A stretch of DNA of 16,626 bases, taken from contig JADHXF010000036.1 of NCBI GenBank assembly GCA_016783105.1, positions 1 through 16,626 of the forward strand, in the 5' to 3' direction. Numbering within the stretch: the first letter of the stretch is position 1; every line of letters starts with the position of its first letter. The DNA comes from Dehalococcoidales bacterium (GTDB taxonomy: Bacteria > Chloroflexota > Dehalococcoidia > Dehalococcoidales > RBG-16-60-22). Positions 6,448 through 14,056 of the stretch are shown here, piece by piece. A program made the translations under genes and the position numbers. The notes under the pieces were generated by a model. It saw nothing but the letters and a program-made list of their open reading frames with translations. It was not told the DNA's origin and did no database searches.

Positions 6448-7218
6448 CTATTTCTTTGCTTTCTTGGCCGCTTCTCGGGCTTTTTCCACAGCCGTTCGAG
6501 CACTGCGGATAAGGAGAAAATCATCAGCCTCAATGGTATTGAAGGTGAACCCTTTTTCCAGGGCCCACTCAATAGTATCCGAGATGCAGAACATACCGGC
6601 CGGTTTGCCGTGTTTCGCCGAGACTTCCAGAACCCTGTCGAGCGCTTTCTGGTACTTTGCGTTATTCCAGTCCGGGGGCACGCCAAAGCCAAGGCTTACC
6701 GAGAGGTCCCACGGACCGATGTAGCAGGCATCTATGCCAGGCACAGAGAGTATCTCATCGAGGTTATCAAGCGCCTTCTGTGTTTCTATCTGGATGGTGA
6801 TGAGAAGCTCATCGTTGGCCGTCTTGAAGTAGTCCGGGTCGAACATGCCAGCGCGCCTCGGGCCATACCCCCGTATACCCTGGGGCGGGTACTTGCAGTA
6901 CCTCACCGCATTCTCTGCTTCCTCTTTTGAGTTCACCCATGGGATGAGCACGCCGTAGGCACCAATGTCCAGCACCCGCTTCATCACCACCGGGTCATTC
7001 CACTGCGGCCGCACAATAGGTACACAGCCACTTCCGTTCATTGCCTGCATCATGCGCTGCAGTGTCTCGTAACCTGTCGGCGCGTGCTCGTTGTCGAGCA
7101 GCAGCCAGTCAAACCCCACCCGCGAAAGCCACTCCGTCACATCCGGATGTCCAATCTCTATGAACGTGCCAATTACCGCCTCCCCCCTCTTCAGCTTCTC
7201 CTTTAGAGGATTTTTCAA
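6448..7218 (-). CDS. HpcH/HpaI-family 2-keto-3-deoxy acid aldolase
   Basis: This 256-residue class II aldolase has the TIM-barrel signature of 2-dehydro-3-deoxyglucarate, 2-keto-3-deoxyrhamnonate and HpaI aldolases. Visible residues are His45 in DNEHAP (base), Arg70 in IVRPQ (carboxylate binding), Glu145 (IQIET) and Asp171 (GPWDLS) as metal ligands, plus the YPPQGIRGYGP loop at 110-120. It should cleave a 2-keto-3-deoxy sugar acid to pyruvate plus an aldehyde, the step after the neighbouring dehydratases. The start is TTG at 7218, chosen because AGGAGGT lies seven bases upstream and no ATG fits. It is the first gene of a leftward operon driven by a promoter at 7266-7295. A Lys-rich C-terminal tail is seen. 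The exact substrate is uncertain. Confidence 0.88.
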   Translation of the reverse strand: MKNPLKEKLKRGEAVIGTFIEIGHPDVTEWLSRVGFDWLLLDNEHAPTGYETLQRMMQAMNGSGCVPIVRPQWNDPVVMKRVLDIGAYGVLIPWVNSKEEAENAVRYCKYPPQGIRGYGPRRAGMFDPDYFKTANDELLITIQIETQKALDNLDEILSVPGIDACYIGPWDLSVSLGFGVPPDWNNAKYQKALDRVLEVSAKHGKPAGMFCISDTIEWALEKGFTFNTIEADDFLLIRSARTAVEKAREAAKKAKK

Positions 7219-7265
7219 TCCAGTTACCTCCTGTCTATTCTGTGATTTCAGCCAGAATCCGCCAC

Positions 7266-7295
7266 ATTTTAACAGAACCTTTTCCAGACTGTCAA
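7266..7295 (-). promoter_or_regulatory. Promoter of the aldolase-dehydratase operon
   Basis: On the minus strand TTGACA (7295-7290) and TAAAAT (7271-7266) are 18 bases apart. CTGTCAAAACAG (7289-7300) is a short inverted repeat, with arms CTGT and ACAG, over the -35 box. Transcription would start about 40 bases before the TTG codon at 7218. Confidence 0.6.
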
Positions 7296-7340
7296 AACAG
7301 CAATGGGGTATTACTCAGCTATGCCAGGTTTGCTTTTGCC

Positions 7341-7370
7341 TTGACAAACTTCGCTGCCGTCAAATAATAT
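7341..7370 (+). promoter_or_regulatory. Promoter of the rightward enolase-superfamily operon
   Basis: TTGACA (7341-7346) and TAATAT (7365-7370) are 18 bases apart. TTGAC (7341-7345) and GTCAA (7359-7363) form an inverted repeat with a 13-base gap inside the promoter, a possible operator. The transcription start would fall near 7377, so the leader would be barely long enough to contain the GGGAGGT ribosome site before the ATG at 7390. Confidence 0.55.
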
Positions 7371-7389
7371 TGGCCGAAGGGAGGTCAAG

Positions 7390-8472
7390 ATGAAGGTTAC
7401 CGATTTGGTCAGCACCCCGCTGTCGGTACCGCTCAAGTGGCCAATTGTGAGCGGAATCGCCGCCAACAGAGCCAATCCGATTATTGTCCAGTTATTCACC
7501 GATGAGGGACTGGAGGGGATTGGCCTGGCTTTCACCTGGAATGACCGGCGCGTGAAATCGCTAAAAGCCTGCATTGATGATTTAAAAGAGACCATAGTGG
7601 GGCAGGATATATTTCGCTGGGCCGAGGCCTGGCAGAAGCTCTGGAATGATACCAGGTGGATGGGGCACCAGGGCTACCCCATCTACGCCCTTTCCGCCAT
7701 CGATACCGCCCTCTGGGACCTGCGGGGGAAGGCTGCGGGCCTGCCGGTATCCCGTTTGCTCGGCGGTTACCGTGATGAAGTGCCCGTATATGCCAGCCAC
7801 CTGCTTTTTCTCAACTGGAGCATTGACCAATTGCAGAAAGATGCTGCTTCCCTGGTAGAGCAGGGCTTCCGGGCCATGAAAATGAACATGGGCGATAAGC
7901 CGTTCCAAGTGGAGCTGGAAAGACTCGGGGCGGTGAGAGAGGCGGTTGGAGACGATATTGACATACTGGTTGATGTGAACTGGGTCTGGACGGTGCCACA
8001 GGCAATTCAGATGGGGCGAGAGCTTGAGAAGTATCACGTGTACTGGCTGGAAGACCCCCTGGCCAGCAACGACCCCGCGGACTGGGCCCTGGTTTCCAAT
8101 GCCCTGGACATGAGGGTGGCCGGGGGCGAGACGCTCACCAGCAAACATGATTTCCGCCATGTGCTTGAGCACAAGGCACTGGACGTGCTGATGCCAGACC
8201 TGCAACGGGTGGGCGGTGTCACCGAATGGATGAAGGTGGCCGCAATGGCTGAAGCGTGGCACCTGCCCGTGGCCAGCCATGTCTTCCACGAATTCTCCGC
8301 CCACCTTGTGGCCGCCATCCCGAACGGCCTGATTGTGGAATATATGCCCTGGTGGGATTTTCTTTACCAGGAGCCTCCGCCGCTCAAAGACGGCTGCATC
8401 AAGATTCCTGATAAACCCGGCTTTGGGCTGGAACTGAACCCGGAGATGGTAAAGAAATACCAGCTAAAATAG
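7390..8472 (+). CDS. Enolase-superfamily protein with a K-x-N variant motif
   Basis: This 360-residue protein is related to the mandelate racemase/muconate lactonizing enzymes. Metal ligands are Asp195 (LVDVNW), Glu221 (YWLEDP) and Glu247 (AGGET); the Asp270/His297 dyad is present (LMPDL, ASHVFHE). The KxK motif is changed: Lys164 is kept but the second position is Asn166 (MKMNMG), so the usual second-lysine acid/base is missing and catalysis would have to rest on His297. It retains the N-terminal capping domain with DEGLEGIGLAF. It is first in a rightward operon, 34 bases before the DUF2520 gene, with GGGAGGT upstream of ATG. A sugar-acid or related carboxylate dehydratase is likely; a racemase is less likely because of the lost lysine. 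Confidence 0.82.
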   Translation: MKVTDLVSTPLSVPLKWPIVSGIAANRANPIIVQLFTDEGLEGIGLAFTWNDRRVKSLKACIDDLKETIVGQDIFRWAEAWQKLWNDTRWMGHQGYPIYALSAIDTALWDLRGKAAGLPVSRLLGGYRDEVPVYASHLLFLNWSIDQLQKDAASLVEQGFRAMKMNMGDKPFQVELERLGAVREAVGDDIDILVDVNWVWTVPQAIQMGRELEKYHVYWLEDPLASNDPADWALVSNALDMRVAGGETLTSKHDFRHVLEHKALDVLMPDLQRVGGVTEWMKVAAMAEAWHLPVASHVFHEFSAHLVAAIPNGLIVEYMPWWDFLYQEPPPLKDGCIKIPDKPGFGLELNPEMVKKYQLK

Positions 8473-8506
8473 CGTCCGAAAATGGCTTCTCAAGGAGGTA
8501 ACAGAA

Positions 8507-9373
8507 GTGCCAGAGCTCGGCTTTATTGGGGCTGGACCGGTAGGCACTGCCTTCGCGGTAAATCTGTCGCAGCTCGGTTACCGGGTCATCGGTATCTTTG
8601 ATGTCGTCAGGGAAGCAGCGCAGCGGTTTGCCAATGACGTATCCGGGTGCCAAAGATATGAAAAGGCTCAGGACCTGGCTGACAGTGCCGATATGGTCTT
8701 TATCACCACACCGGATGATATCATCCCCAAAGTGACCGACGGCATCAAATGGCGCGCCGGACAATCGGCGGTTCACTGCAGCGGCGCCAGCACGGTACAC
8801 TCACTGGAAACCGCCAGGGAGCAGGGCGCCATGGTGGGCTCCATTCATCCCTGCCAGACCTTCGCCGGGAGAGAGCAGGCCATCGCCAACTTGCCCGGCT
8901 CTACCTTCGCCATCGAGGCGGAAGAGCCTCTAAAAACGACTCTTACTGAAATCGCCAGGGCACTGAAAGGCGACTGGGTTTACCTCACTTCCGAGGATAA
9001 AGCCCTCTATCACGCCGCCGCCTGCATCGCCTGCAACTACTTCTACACGCTGGTGAAAATAGCCACCGACCTCTGGCATAACTTCGGCAAGTCAACCGAA
9101 GAGGCGACCAGGGCGTACCTCCCGCTCCTGCTGGGCTCGGTGAACAACATCGCCAATATGGGCTTTCCCGACTGCCTTACCGGGCCAATCGCCCGGGGCG
9201 ACGTCAAGACGATACAACGGCACCTTGCCGCGCTGGAGAAATACGCCCCTGATATACTGCCACTTTACAAACAACTGGGACTGCAAACCATCCCTATCGG
9301 TATCGCCAAGGGTACCCTGAGTGAGGACAAAGCCGAAGCGCTGCGGTCTCTGCTTGAAAATGAGTTAAAATAG
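8507..9373 (+). CDS. Rossmann-fold/DUF2520 oxidoreductase
   Basis: This 288-residue protein begins with an NAD(P)-binding fold: GFIGAGPVGTAFA at residues 5-17 holds the GxGxxG loop (8-13), and strand beta-2 ends at IFDVV. The middle contains ITTPDDII and a GSIHPCQTFAG segment characteristic of the Rossmann-like plus DUF2520 family. The C-terminal half (from about residue 165, HAAACIACNYFYTL) is the all-helical DUF2520 domain, resembling the dimerisation domain of 6-phosphogluconate/ketopantoate-type dehydrogenases. It starts at GTG 8507 with AAGGAGGT upstream. Placement between two enolase-superfamily genes suggests it oxidises or reduces an intermediate of the acid-sugar pathway. No family member of this type has, to my knowledge, a firmly fixed substrate. 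Confidence 0.8.
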   Translation: MPELGFIGAGPVGTAFAVNLSQLGYRVIGIFDVVREAAQRFANDVSGCQRYEKAQDLADSADMVFITTPDDIIPKVTDGIKWRAGQSAVHCSGASTVHSLETAREQGAMVGSIHPCQTFAGREQAIANLPGSTFAIEAEEPLKTTLTEIARALKGDWVYLTSEDKALYHAAACIACNYFYTLVKIATDLWHNFGKSTEEATRAYLPLLLGSVNNIANMGFPDCLTGPIARGDVKTIQRHLAALEKYAPDILPLYKQLGLQTIPIGIAKGTLSEDKAEALRSLLENELK

Positions 9374-9399
9374 AGCAGATTCCAGGAAAGGAGACCTTA

Positions 9400-10563
9400 A
9401 TGAAAGTTACCGGGGTCAAAACCTATCTTTATCACGGGCACTTCAACTGGCTGCTGGTCAAGCTGGAGACAGATGAAGGCATCGAGGGCTGGGGCGAGGC
9501 CACCACCCAGTCATCAGAACTCGCGACACAGGCCCAGGTCCATACCATCGGCGAGAATTACCTGGTCGGCAAAGACCCGCGTCAGATAGAACTCCACGTC
9601 AGCACCCTGCTGCGCAACAGCTACTGGAAGCCCGCCTTTGTTCTGTACAGCGCCATCAGCGGCCTCGAGATGGCCATGTGGGACATCCTGGGTAAAAGCC
9701 TTAACGTGCCCGTGTACACCCTGCTCGGCGGTGCCTGTCACCCCCGCCTCAAGATGTACCACAACGGCTGGTGGTTCGGGGCCAAGTCATACGATGACTA
9801 CGCACGGCTGGCTAAAAACATGGTGGACAAAGGTGCCAAGGCGATGAAATTCGACCCGATGCAGGGGATGGATACCTTCATCGATACCGCGCAGTTCAAG
9901 CGGACTGTGGAGGTAATCCGGCTGGTCAGGGAAGCGGTCGGGGATGACGTTGAATTATTAATCGACGTTCACGGCCGGCTGAGCCCGGACAACGCCATCC
10001 GTCTGGCAAAGGCGGTGGAACCGTACCGTCCCTACTGGTGGGAGGAGCCCATACCCACCGACGCCAGCGTGGACGACCTTGCCCGGGTCGCCCGGTCAAT
10101 CAATATACCGGTCGTGGCCGGCGAGCGCATTTACACCCGCTGGGGCTTTCGTGACCTGTTCGAGAAGCGGGCGGCAGCGATTATCAACCCGGACATCAGC
10201 CACGAGGGCGGTATCCTGGAAACGAAGAAGATAGCTGACATGGCCCATGCTTACTATGTGAGCGTCGCTCCCCACAGCGCCAGCGGCCCGGTGCTCACCG
10301 CCGCGAGCATACAGATGGAAGCGGCCACGCCGAACTTTCTCATCCACGAATTTTTCTCCATCGACATCCCGTACTATGAAGAGGTGCTCAAGGATCCGTT
10401 CCCGGTGATAACAGACAACAACTACATCGAGTTACCGACCAAGCCCGGGCTCGGGATAGAGATTGACGAGTCAGCCCTCAACAAACGCCCCTATAAATTT
10501 GTCGATATCGGCAACCTCTGGAAAGGCCACGATGAATGGCGCAAATCCGCAGGACGCCAATAA
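9400..10563 (+). CDS. Galactonate dehydratase-like enolase-superfamily protein
   Basis: This 387-residue protein resembles D-galactonate dehydratase and related gluconate/mannonate dehydratases. The motif after strand 2 is K150-x-D152 (MKFDPMQG). Metal ligands are Asp189, Glu215 (WWEEP) and Glu242 (AGERIYTRWGF). His191 (IDVHGR) and His292 (VAPHSASGP) match the two catalytic histidines of galactonate dehydratase; Asp265 follows INPDISHEGG. It should remove water from an aldonic acid to give a 2-keto-3-deoxy acid, the substrate type of the aldolase at 6448-7218. AAGGAGA lies upstream of the ATG, 26 bases after the DUF2520 gene, so it is in the same operon. The C-terminal tail (GHDEWRKSAGRQ) is longer than in its paralogues. 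The exact sugar acid is uncertain. Confidence 0.85.
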   Translation: MKVTGVKTYLYHGHFNWLLVKLETDEGIEGWGEATTQSSELATQAQVHTIGENYLVGKDPRQIELHVSTLLRNSYWKPAFVLYSAISGLEMAMWDILGKSLNVPVYTLLGGACHPRLKMYHNGWWFGAKSYDDYARLAKNMVDKGAKAMKFDPMQGMDTFIDTAQFKRTVEVIRLVREAVGDDVELLIDVHGRLSPDNAIRLAKAVEPYRPYWWEEPIPTDASVDDLARVARSINIPVVAGERIYTRWGFRDLFEKRAAAIINPDISHEGGILETKKIADMAHAYYVSVAPHSASGPVLTAASIQMEAATPNFLIHEFFSIDIPYYEEVLKDPFPVITDNNYIELPTKPGLGIEIDESALNKRPYKFVDIGNLWKGHDEWRKSAGRQ

Positions 10564-10590
10564 GAAGCAGGACGTCTCGAATTTGGAAAG

Positions 10591-11007
10591 ATGAAAATCC
10601 GGACGCTTAAGATATGGTCTCTGGTCACGATAATGCCTGTTATCATGGCGGCAATTACCCGCATTGTCTGGGAACTGGCAGTCAACTTCTCAACCAGCGG
10701 CCTGACGATGTCAGTTCTGATCATTATCGGGCTTATCGGTTTGTATGCATTCCTTCTTTATCTGGCTCTCAAGCCTAATATTAAAATACTGAGCAACCTC
10801 CCCCTCTGGATTGGCATCGCTGGCATGGCGGCCGGTTGCATAATTGGTGGCATTATCCACTTGACACGCTTTCTGCCGTCGCCCCAGTCCGAGCTGCCCT
10901 GGAGCCTGGTTATCGCCTCCCTTTACCTTTTCGCCGCGCTTAATGCCTACGGTATACTGCTCTGGTTTGTCTGGTGGCTCTGGAAAAAGGAACACCGGAA
11001 AGAATAA
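10591..11007 (+). CDS. Four-helix membrane protein of unknown function
   Basis: This 138-residue hydrophobic protein has probable membrane helices at about 9-29, 41-60, 70-90 and 105-128, and a basic C-terminus (WKKEHRKE). I do not recognise a family. It starts 27 bases after the galactonate dehydratase-like gene, and its stop is three bases before the next start, which suggests translational coupling with the zincin gene rather than a role in sugar-acid breakdown. No cysteine, histidine or charged motif suggests an activity. Confidence 0.6.
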   Translation: MKIRTLKIWSLVTIMPVIMAAITRIVWELAVNFSTSGLTMSVLIIIGLIGLYAFLLYLALKPNIKILSNLPLWIGIAGMAAGCIIGGIIHLTRFLPSPQSELPWSLVIASLYLFAALNAYGILLWFVWWLWKKEHRKE

Positions 11008-11010
11008 ATC

Positions 11011-11382
11011 ATGGAGAGAGAACGATTCGAGTGGCTCGTGGCCAAGGCCATTGCTGACCTGCCCGACGAGTTCCGCGAACGCATGGACAATGTTGACATC
11101 GTGGTGCAGGACGAACCGACATCCGGCCAGATTGCTGATGCCGGGCTGAAGCGCAGCGAAACGCTGCTGGGCCTCTATGAGGGCGTGCCCCTGACGAGGC
11201 GGAGTCGCTCTTACGGCATGGTGCCGCCGGACAAAATAACCATTTTCCAGAAACCGATTGAAGCCCGATACCGCGGTGAGGCCCAAATTCAGCGCGAAAT
11301 ACAGCGTGTGGTGAAACATGAAACCGCCCACCACTTTGGCATCAGCGATGCCAGACTGAACCAGCTGGAACGGGATAAATAA
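11011..11382 (+). CDS. Small zincin-like metallopeptidase family protein
   Basis: This 123-residue protein carries the HExxH motif at residues 103-107 (VKHETAHHFGISDARL), the hallmark of the short bacterial zincin family formerly called DUF1025. Upstream are the family's LYEGVPLTRRS block (55-65) and the PPDKITIFQKPIE block (72-84). Full-length members are about 110-130 residues, so this one is complete. It has no signal peptide and is presumably cytoplasmic; members have a minimal protease fold, but natural substrates are not established. The gene begins three bases after the membrane-protein stop codon, so the pair are probably translated together. Confidence 0.85.
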   Translation: MERERFEWLVAKAIADLPDEFRERMDNVDIVVQDEPTSGQIADAGLKRSETLLGLYEGVPLTRRSRSYGMVPPDKITIFQKPIEARYRGEAQIQREIQRVVKHETAHHFGISDARLNQLERDK

Positions 11383-11487
11383 TATTCTTAACTTGTGGTA
11401 AATTTTCCTGAAAAAGCAGTAACCTCTCGTCCATTTTTCCGTTAATATATATGTAGATTCATTTTTAACGGGAGGTTTACACTGAAA

Positions 11488-12594
11488 ATGAACAAAATCA
11501 GAAGGTACGCCATCAGCATTGTCCTTGTAGTTTCACTATTGTTCGGCGGTACCGCCTATGCCCAGGAGGAGGAATTGCCCGACCCCGGCATCACGCCGGA
11601 CAGCCCGTTCTACTTTCTTGACACTCTAGGCAAGAAACTCGGCCTCGCGTTCACCTTCGGTGATGAGGCCAAAGCGCAGAAAGCCCTCGAGTATGCCGGA
11701 GAACGGCTGGCTGAAGCCAATGCCATGGCGCTGAAAAACAAGCTGCAAGAGATGACACAGGCGGCGGGTGAATACGACCAGTTTATGGCTACGGTGAACG
11801 AAAGGTTGCAGGCGACAGTCCAGCAAAATGCGTCGGCCAATATATCGGAAAAGGTGGCGCTGGCGACGGCGAAACATCTGGCCGTCATAGACAGGGTCAG
11901 GGACAGAGTGCCGGAGGAGGATAAAGAAGTGCTCAATCGTGCCCGGGAACGGTCGCTCAATGAACAACTGCACGCGTTGCGCGCTCTCGCCGAACACCAG
12001 CCGGAAAGGGCCACCGAGATTAACCTGGACAGCATACAGAACCGTCTGCACCGAGCCCTGGATAAGGCGAGTGAAAACGCCACTGATGAAGTGGAAAATG
12101 CTCTTGAAGATTCAGAAAAGCTGCGCCGGTTTGGCGAAGAGATATCGGAAATCGCCAGAGGCCTCAGTGATAACACCACCACGGTGGATGAGCTTGTAGC
12201 CAGAGCCACCTCGGTACACCTGCAAGTATTAGCCCAGGTTCATGAAAAGGTGCCCGAGCCCGCCAGAGAGGCCACTGAAAACGCCATGGCCAATACGCTG
12301 CAAAACCGCGAACAGGTCATAGAGCGCCTCAGGAGCCGGGCTGCACTCGGTGATATAGCCGAGAATATTACGGGAATGGAGCAGGTTCCGGCTGAGGCGT
12401 GGCAGAGAATACAGAATCGAATCTGGGAGAGGCTTCAGCAGGAAACCGACAACCAGTCCGCCGAGCAGATTCAGGAGAGAATCCAGGAACAGCTGAAGGA
12501 AAAGTTACAGGAGCAGATATTAAACTTGAGACCGGAGACTCCAAAGAATACTGACTCGGACAACGCCAGCGAAGTTAATGATAAAGGAAGATAA
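11488..12594 (+). CDS. Secreted DUF5667-like helical protein with internal duplication
   Basis: This 368-residue protein has a signal peptide (KIRRYAISIVLVVSLLFGG, cleavage predicted after AYA at residue 25) and then the DUF5667 block PDPGITPDSPFYFLDTLGKK (31-50). The rest is alpha-helical and highly charged. Residues about 121-178 and 235-293 look like a tandem duplication: VALATAKHLAVIDRVRDRVPE matches VARATSVHLQVLAQVHEKVPE. Residues 315-348 form a Gln/Glu-rich amphipathic helix and the tail is polar. It is presumably an extracytoplasmic structural or binding protein of unknown ligand. GGGAGGT lies 12 bases before the ATG at 11488; an in-frame CTG two codons earlier (11482) has better spacing. 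Confidence 0.78.
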   Translation: MNKIRRYAISIVLVVSLLFGGTAYAQEEELPDPGITPDSPFYFLDTLGKKLGLAFTFGDEAKAQKALEYAGERLAEANAMALKNKLQEMTQAAGEYDQFMATVNERLQATVQQNASANISEKVALATAKHLAVIDRVRDRVPEEDKEVLNRARERSLNEQLHALRALAEHQPERATEINLDSIQNRLHRALDKASENATDEVENALEDSEKLRRFGEEISEIARGLSDNTTTVDELVARATSVHLQVLAQVHEKVPEPAREATENAMANTLQNREQVIERLRSRAALGDIAENITGMEQVPAEAWQRIQNRIWERLQQETDNQSAEQIQERIQEQLKEKLQEQILNLRPETPKNTDSDNASEVNDKGR

Positions 12595-12613
12595 AAGCAG
12601 TTTTTGCTTGAGG

Positions 12614-14005
12614 TCAGACTTCAGTTTTCAGCTCTTTGACCATATAATCGCCTAAGGACCGATAGCCGGACTCGGTGCGGTAGTATTCCCGGGCACCGAC
12701 CCCGCTCAGCACCAGCACCTGCCTGGCTTGAAACTCATCGGCAGCGATTCGCTCCGCTTCCCGCAGGAGCGTCCTGCCGATGCCTTTATGCTGCGCGGCA
12801 TCCGGTCGCCTCCCGGCCAGCGGCACCTCAGGCCCGAAGGTGTGCAACTCCCTGATTATGGACACGTTCCCGGCAGGTTCCTGCCCCAGGGCTGGCACCG
12901 GCTTATCCTGAATCCGCAGTCGCAGCAAACCAAAAAGCGTTTCCCTTTCATCTTCGAAAGAGAGGAATATCTCCCTGCCGCCAGATGCCTCGTAGTCCAG
13001 CCGTACCAGGTGAGGCGCTCCAATCTCCCAGCCATCCCTCGCCCGATGCCCGTATTCACGACAGCGTATGCACTGGCACTCCAGCCCGCGCGCCTGCAAT
13101 CGCTCTCTGAGCAGACCGCGCAATGAATTCTTGCAGCCAGCGGTTATAAACTGAGGCGGGATGTCCCGCAGTACCCGGGGAATCCTGACGTACCTGGGCA
13201 CCACCGCCTTTATGTCTACGAGTAGATTGACCATTGTATCGAACTCATAGGGTTTATACTTCCCTTCCTGGTACCACTTTTCCAGCTCGGTTCCCTCCAC
13301 GACCATGGTCGGGTACAGTTTCAAACCATCCGGCCGGAAACTGGCATCTTCGAATAGCTTTCTGGATAGTTCAAGGTCTTTCTCAGGGCTTGAGCCGGGC
13401 AGCCCGGGCATCCAGTGATAATACACCTTGAAGCCGTGCTCCTTGAGCCGCGAGGTAGCACTGATTACGTCCTCCACCTGATGTCCCCTTCGAACCAGCC
13501 GGTAAATATCATCGCTGAGGGTCTGCACGCCGAGCTCCACCCGCGTGGCACCAAACTCGAGCATGCGCTCTATGTCTTCCTGGCGGCACCAGTCGGGCCT
13601 CGTTTCGATACACAGTCCGGTGCAGCGGTGGCTGGCCGTCTCATTCAAACGCTTCGCCTCTTCCAGCGTCGCTGACTCCAGCTCATTCAGGGCATCATAG
13701 CACCCCTTGATGAACTCATACTGGTAGTCCGGTGTTTGCGCCAGAAAAGTCCCACCCATGATAATAAGTTCCACTTTATCGGTGGGGTGGCCCATATCCC
13801 CGAGCACGCGCAACCGCATTGTCACCTGCTGACGGGGTTCGTAGTCGCACCGCCTGGCCCGCAGGACGGCCGGCGATTCCGGCGTATAGCTGCTCGGCGT
13901 ATTGGTGAAGGTCGGGCAGTACAGGCACTGACCCGGGCATTTGATGGGCCGGGTCATCGCCGCCACCGGCGCCACCCCGGATATTGTCCTGGCAAGTTTT
14001 TTCAT
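12614..14005 (-). CDS. elp3: Elp3: radical SAM/GNAT tRNA U34 carboxymethyl-type modification enzyme
   Basis: From the ATG at 14005 this is a 463-residue Elp3. It uses S-adenosylmethionine and acetyl-CoA to add the carboxymethyl-type group to C5 of wobble uridine in tRNA. The radical SAM cluster is Cys23-x3-Cys27-x2-Cys30 (CPGQCLYCP), preceded by RTISGVAPVAAMTRP and followed by VELIIMGGTF, ETRPDW and GVQTL blocks. The C-terminal GNAT domain holds the acetyl-CoA loop RRPDAAQHKGIGRTLL and ends YYRTESGYRSLGDYMVKEL. The reading frame is open back to 14116, but that extension would overlap the divergent methyltransferase gene and looks non-coding. The short N-terminus agrees with Dehalococcoides Elp3, which lacks the extension of archaeal and eukaryotic homologues. 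It is divergent from a Trm9-like gene with about 50 bases between starts. Confidence 0.92.
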   Translation of the reverse strand: MKKLARTISGVAPVAAMTRPIKCPGQCLYCPTFTNTPSSYTPESPAVLRARRCDYEPRQQVTMRLRVLGDMGHPTDKVELIIMGGTFLAQTPDYQYEFIKGCYDALNELESATLEEAKRLNETASHRCTGLCIETRPDWCRQEDIERMLEFGATRVELGVQTLSDDIYRLVRRGHQVEDVISATSRLKEHGFKVYYHWMPGLPGSSPEKDLELSRKLFEDASFRPDGLKLYPTMVVEGTELEKWYQEGKYKPYEFDTMVNLLVDIKAVVPRYVRIPRVLRDIPPQFITAGCKNSLRGLLRERLQARGLECQCIRCREYGHRARDGWEIGAPHLVRLDYEASGGREIFLSFEDERETLFGLLRLRIQDKPVPALGQEPAGNVSIIRELHTFGPEVPLAGRRPDAAQHKGIGRTLLREAERIAADEFQARQVLVLSGVGAREYYRTESGYRSLGDYMVKELKTEV

Positions 14006-14016
14006 CTTCGCCCTGT

Positions 14017-14025
14017 TATAATATA
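14017..14025. promoter_or_regulatory. Shared -10 region between elp3 and the Trm9-like gene
   Basis: The 51-base gap 14006-14056 contains TATAAT on the plus strand (14017-14022) overlapping TATATT on the minus strand (14025-14020). Neither direction shows a convincing -35 box. Overlapping -10 boxes would make the two genes share one promoter region and possibly one control. Confidence 0.4.
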
Positions 14026-14056
14026 GTATCAATTTCAGTTTATCAGATTTGCGCTG

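Noticed and set aside
12594..12613. Bidirectional terminator between the converging DUF5667-like and elp3 genes
   Set aside because: AAGCA/TGCTT gives only a 5-bp stem with no clear U-tail, too weak to call.
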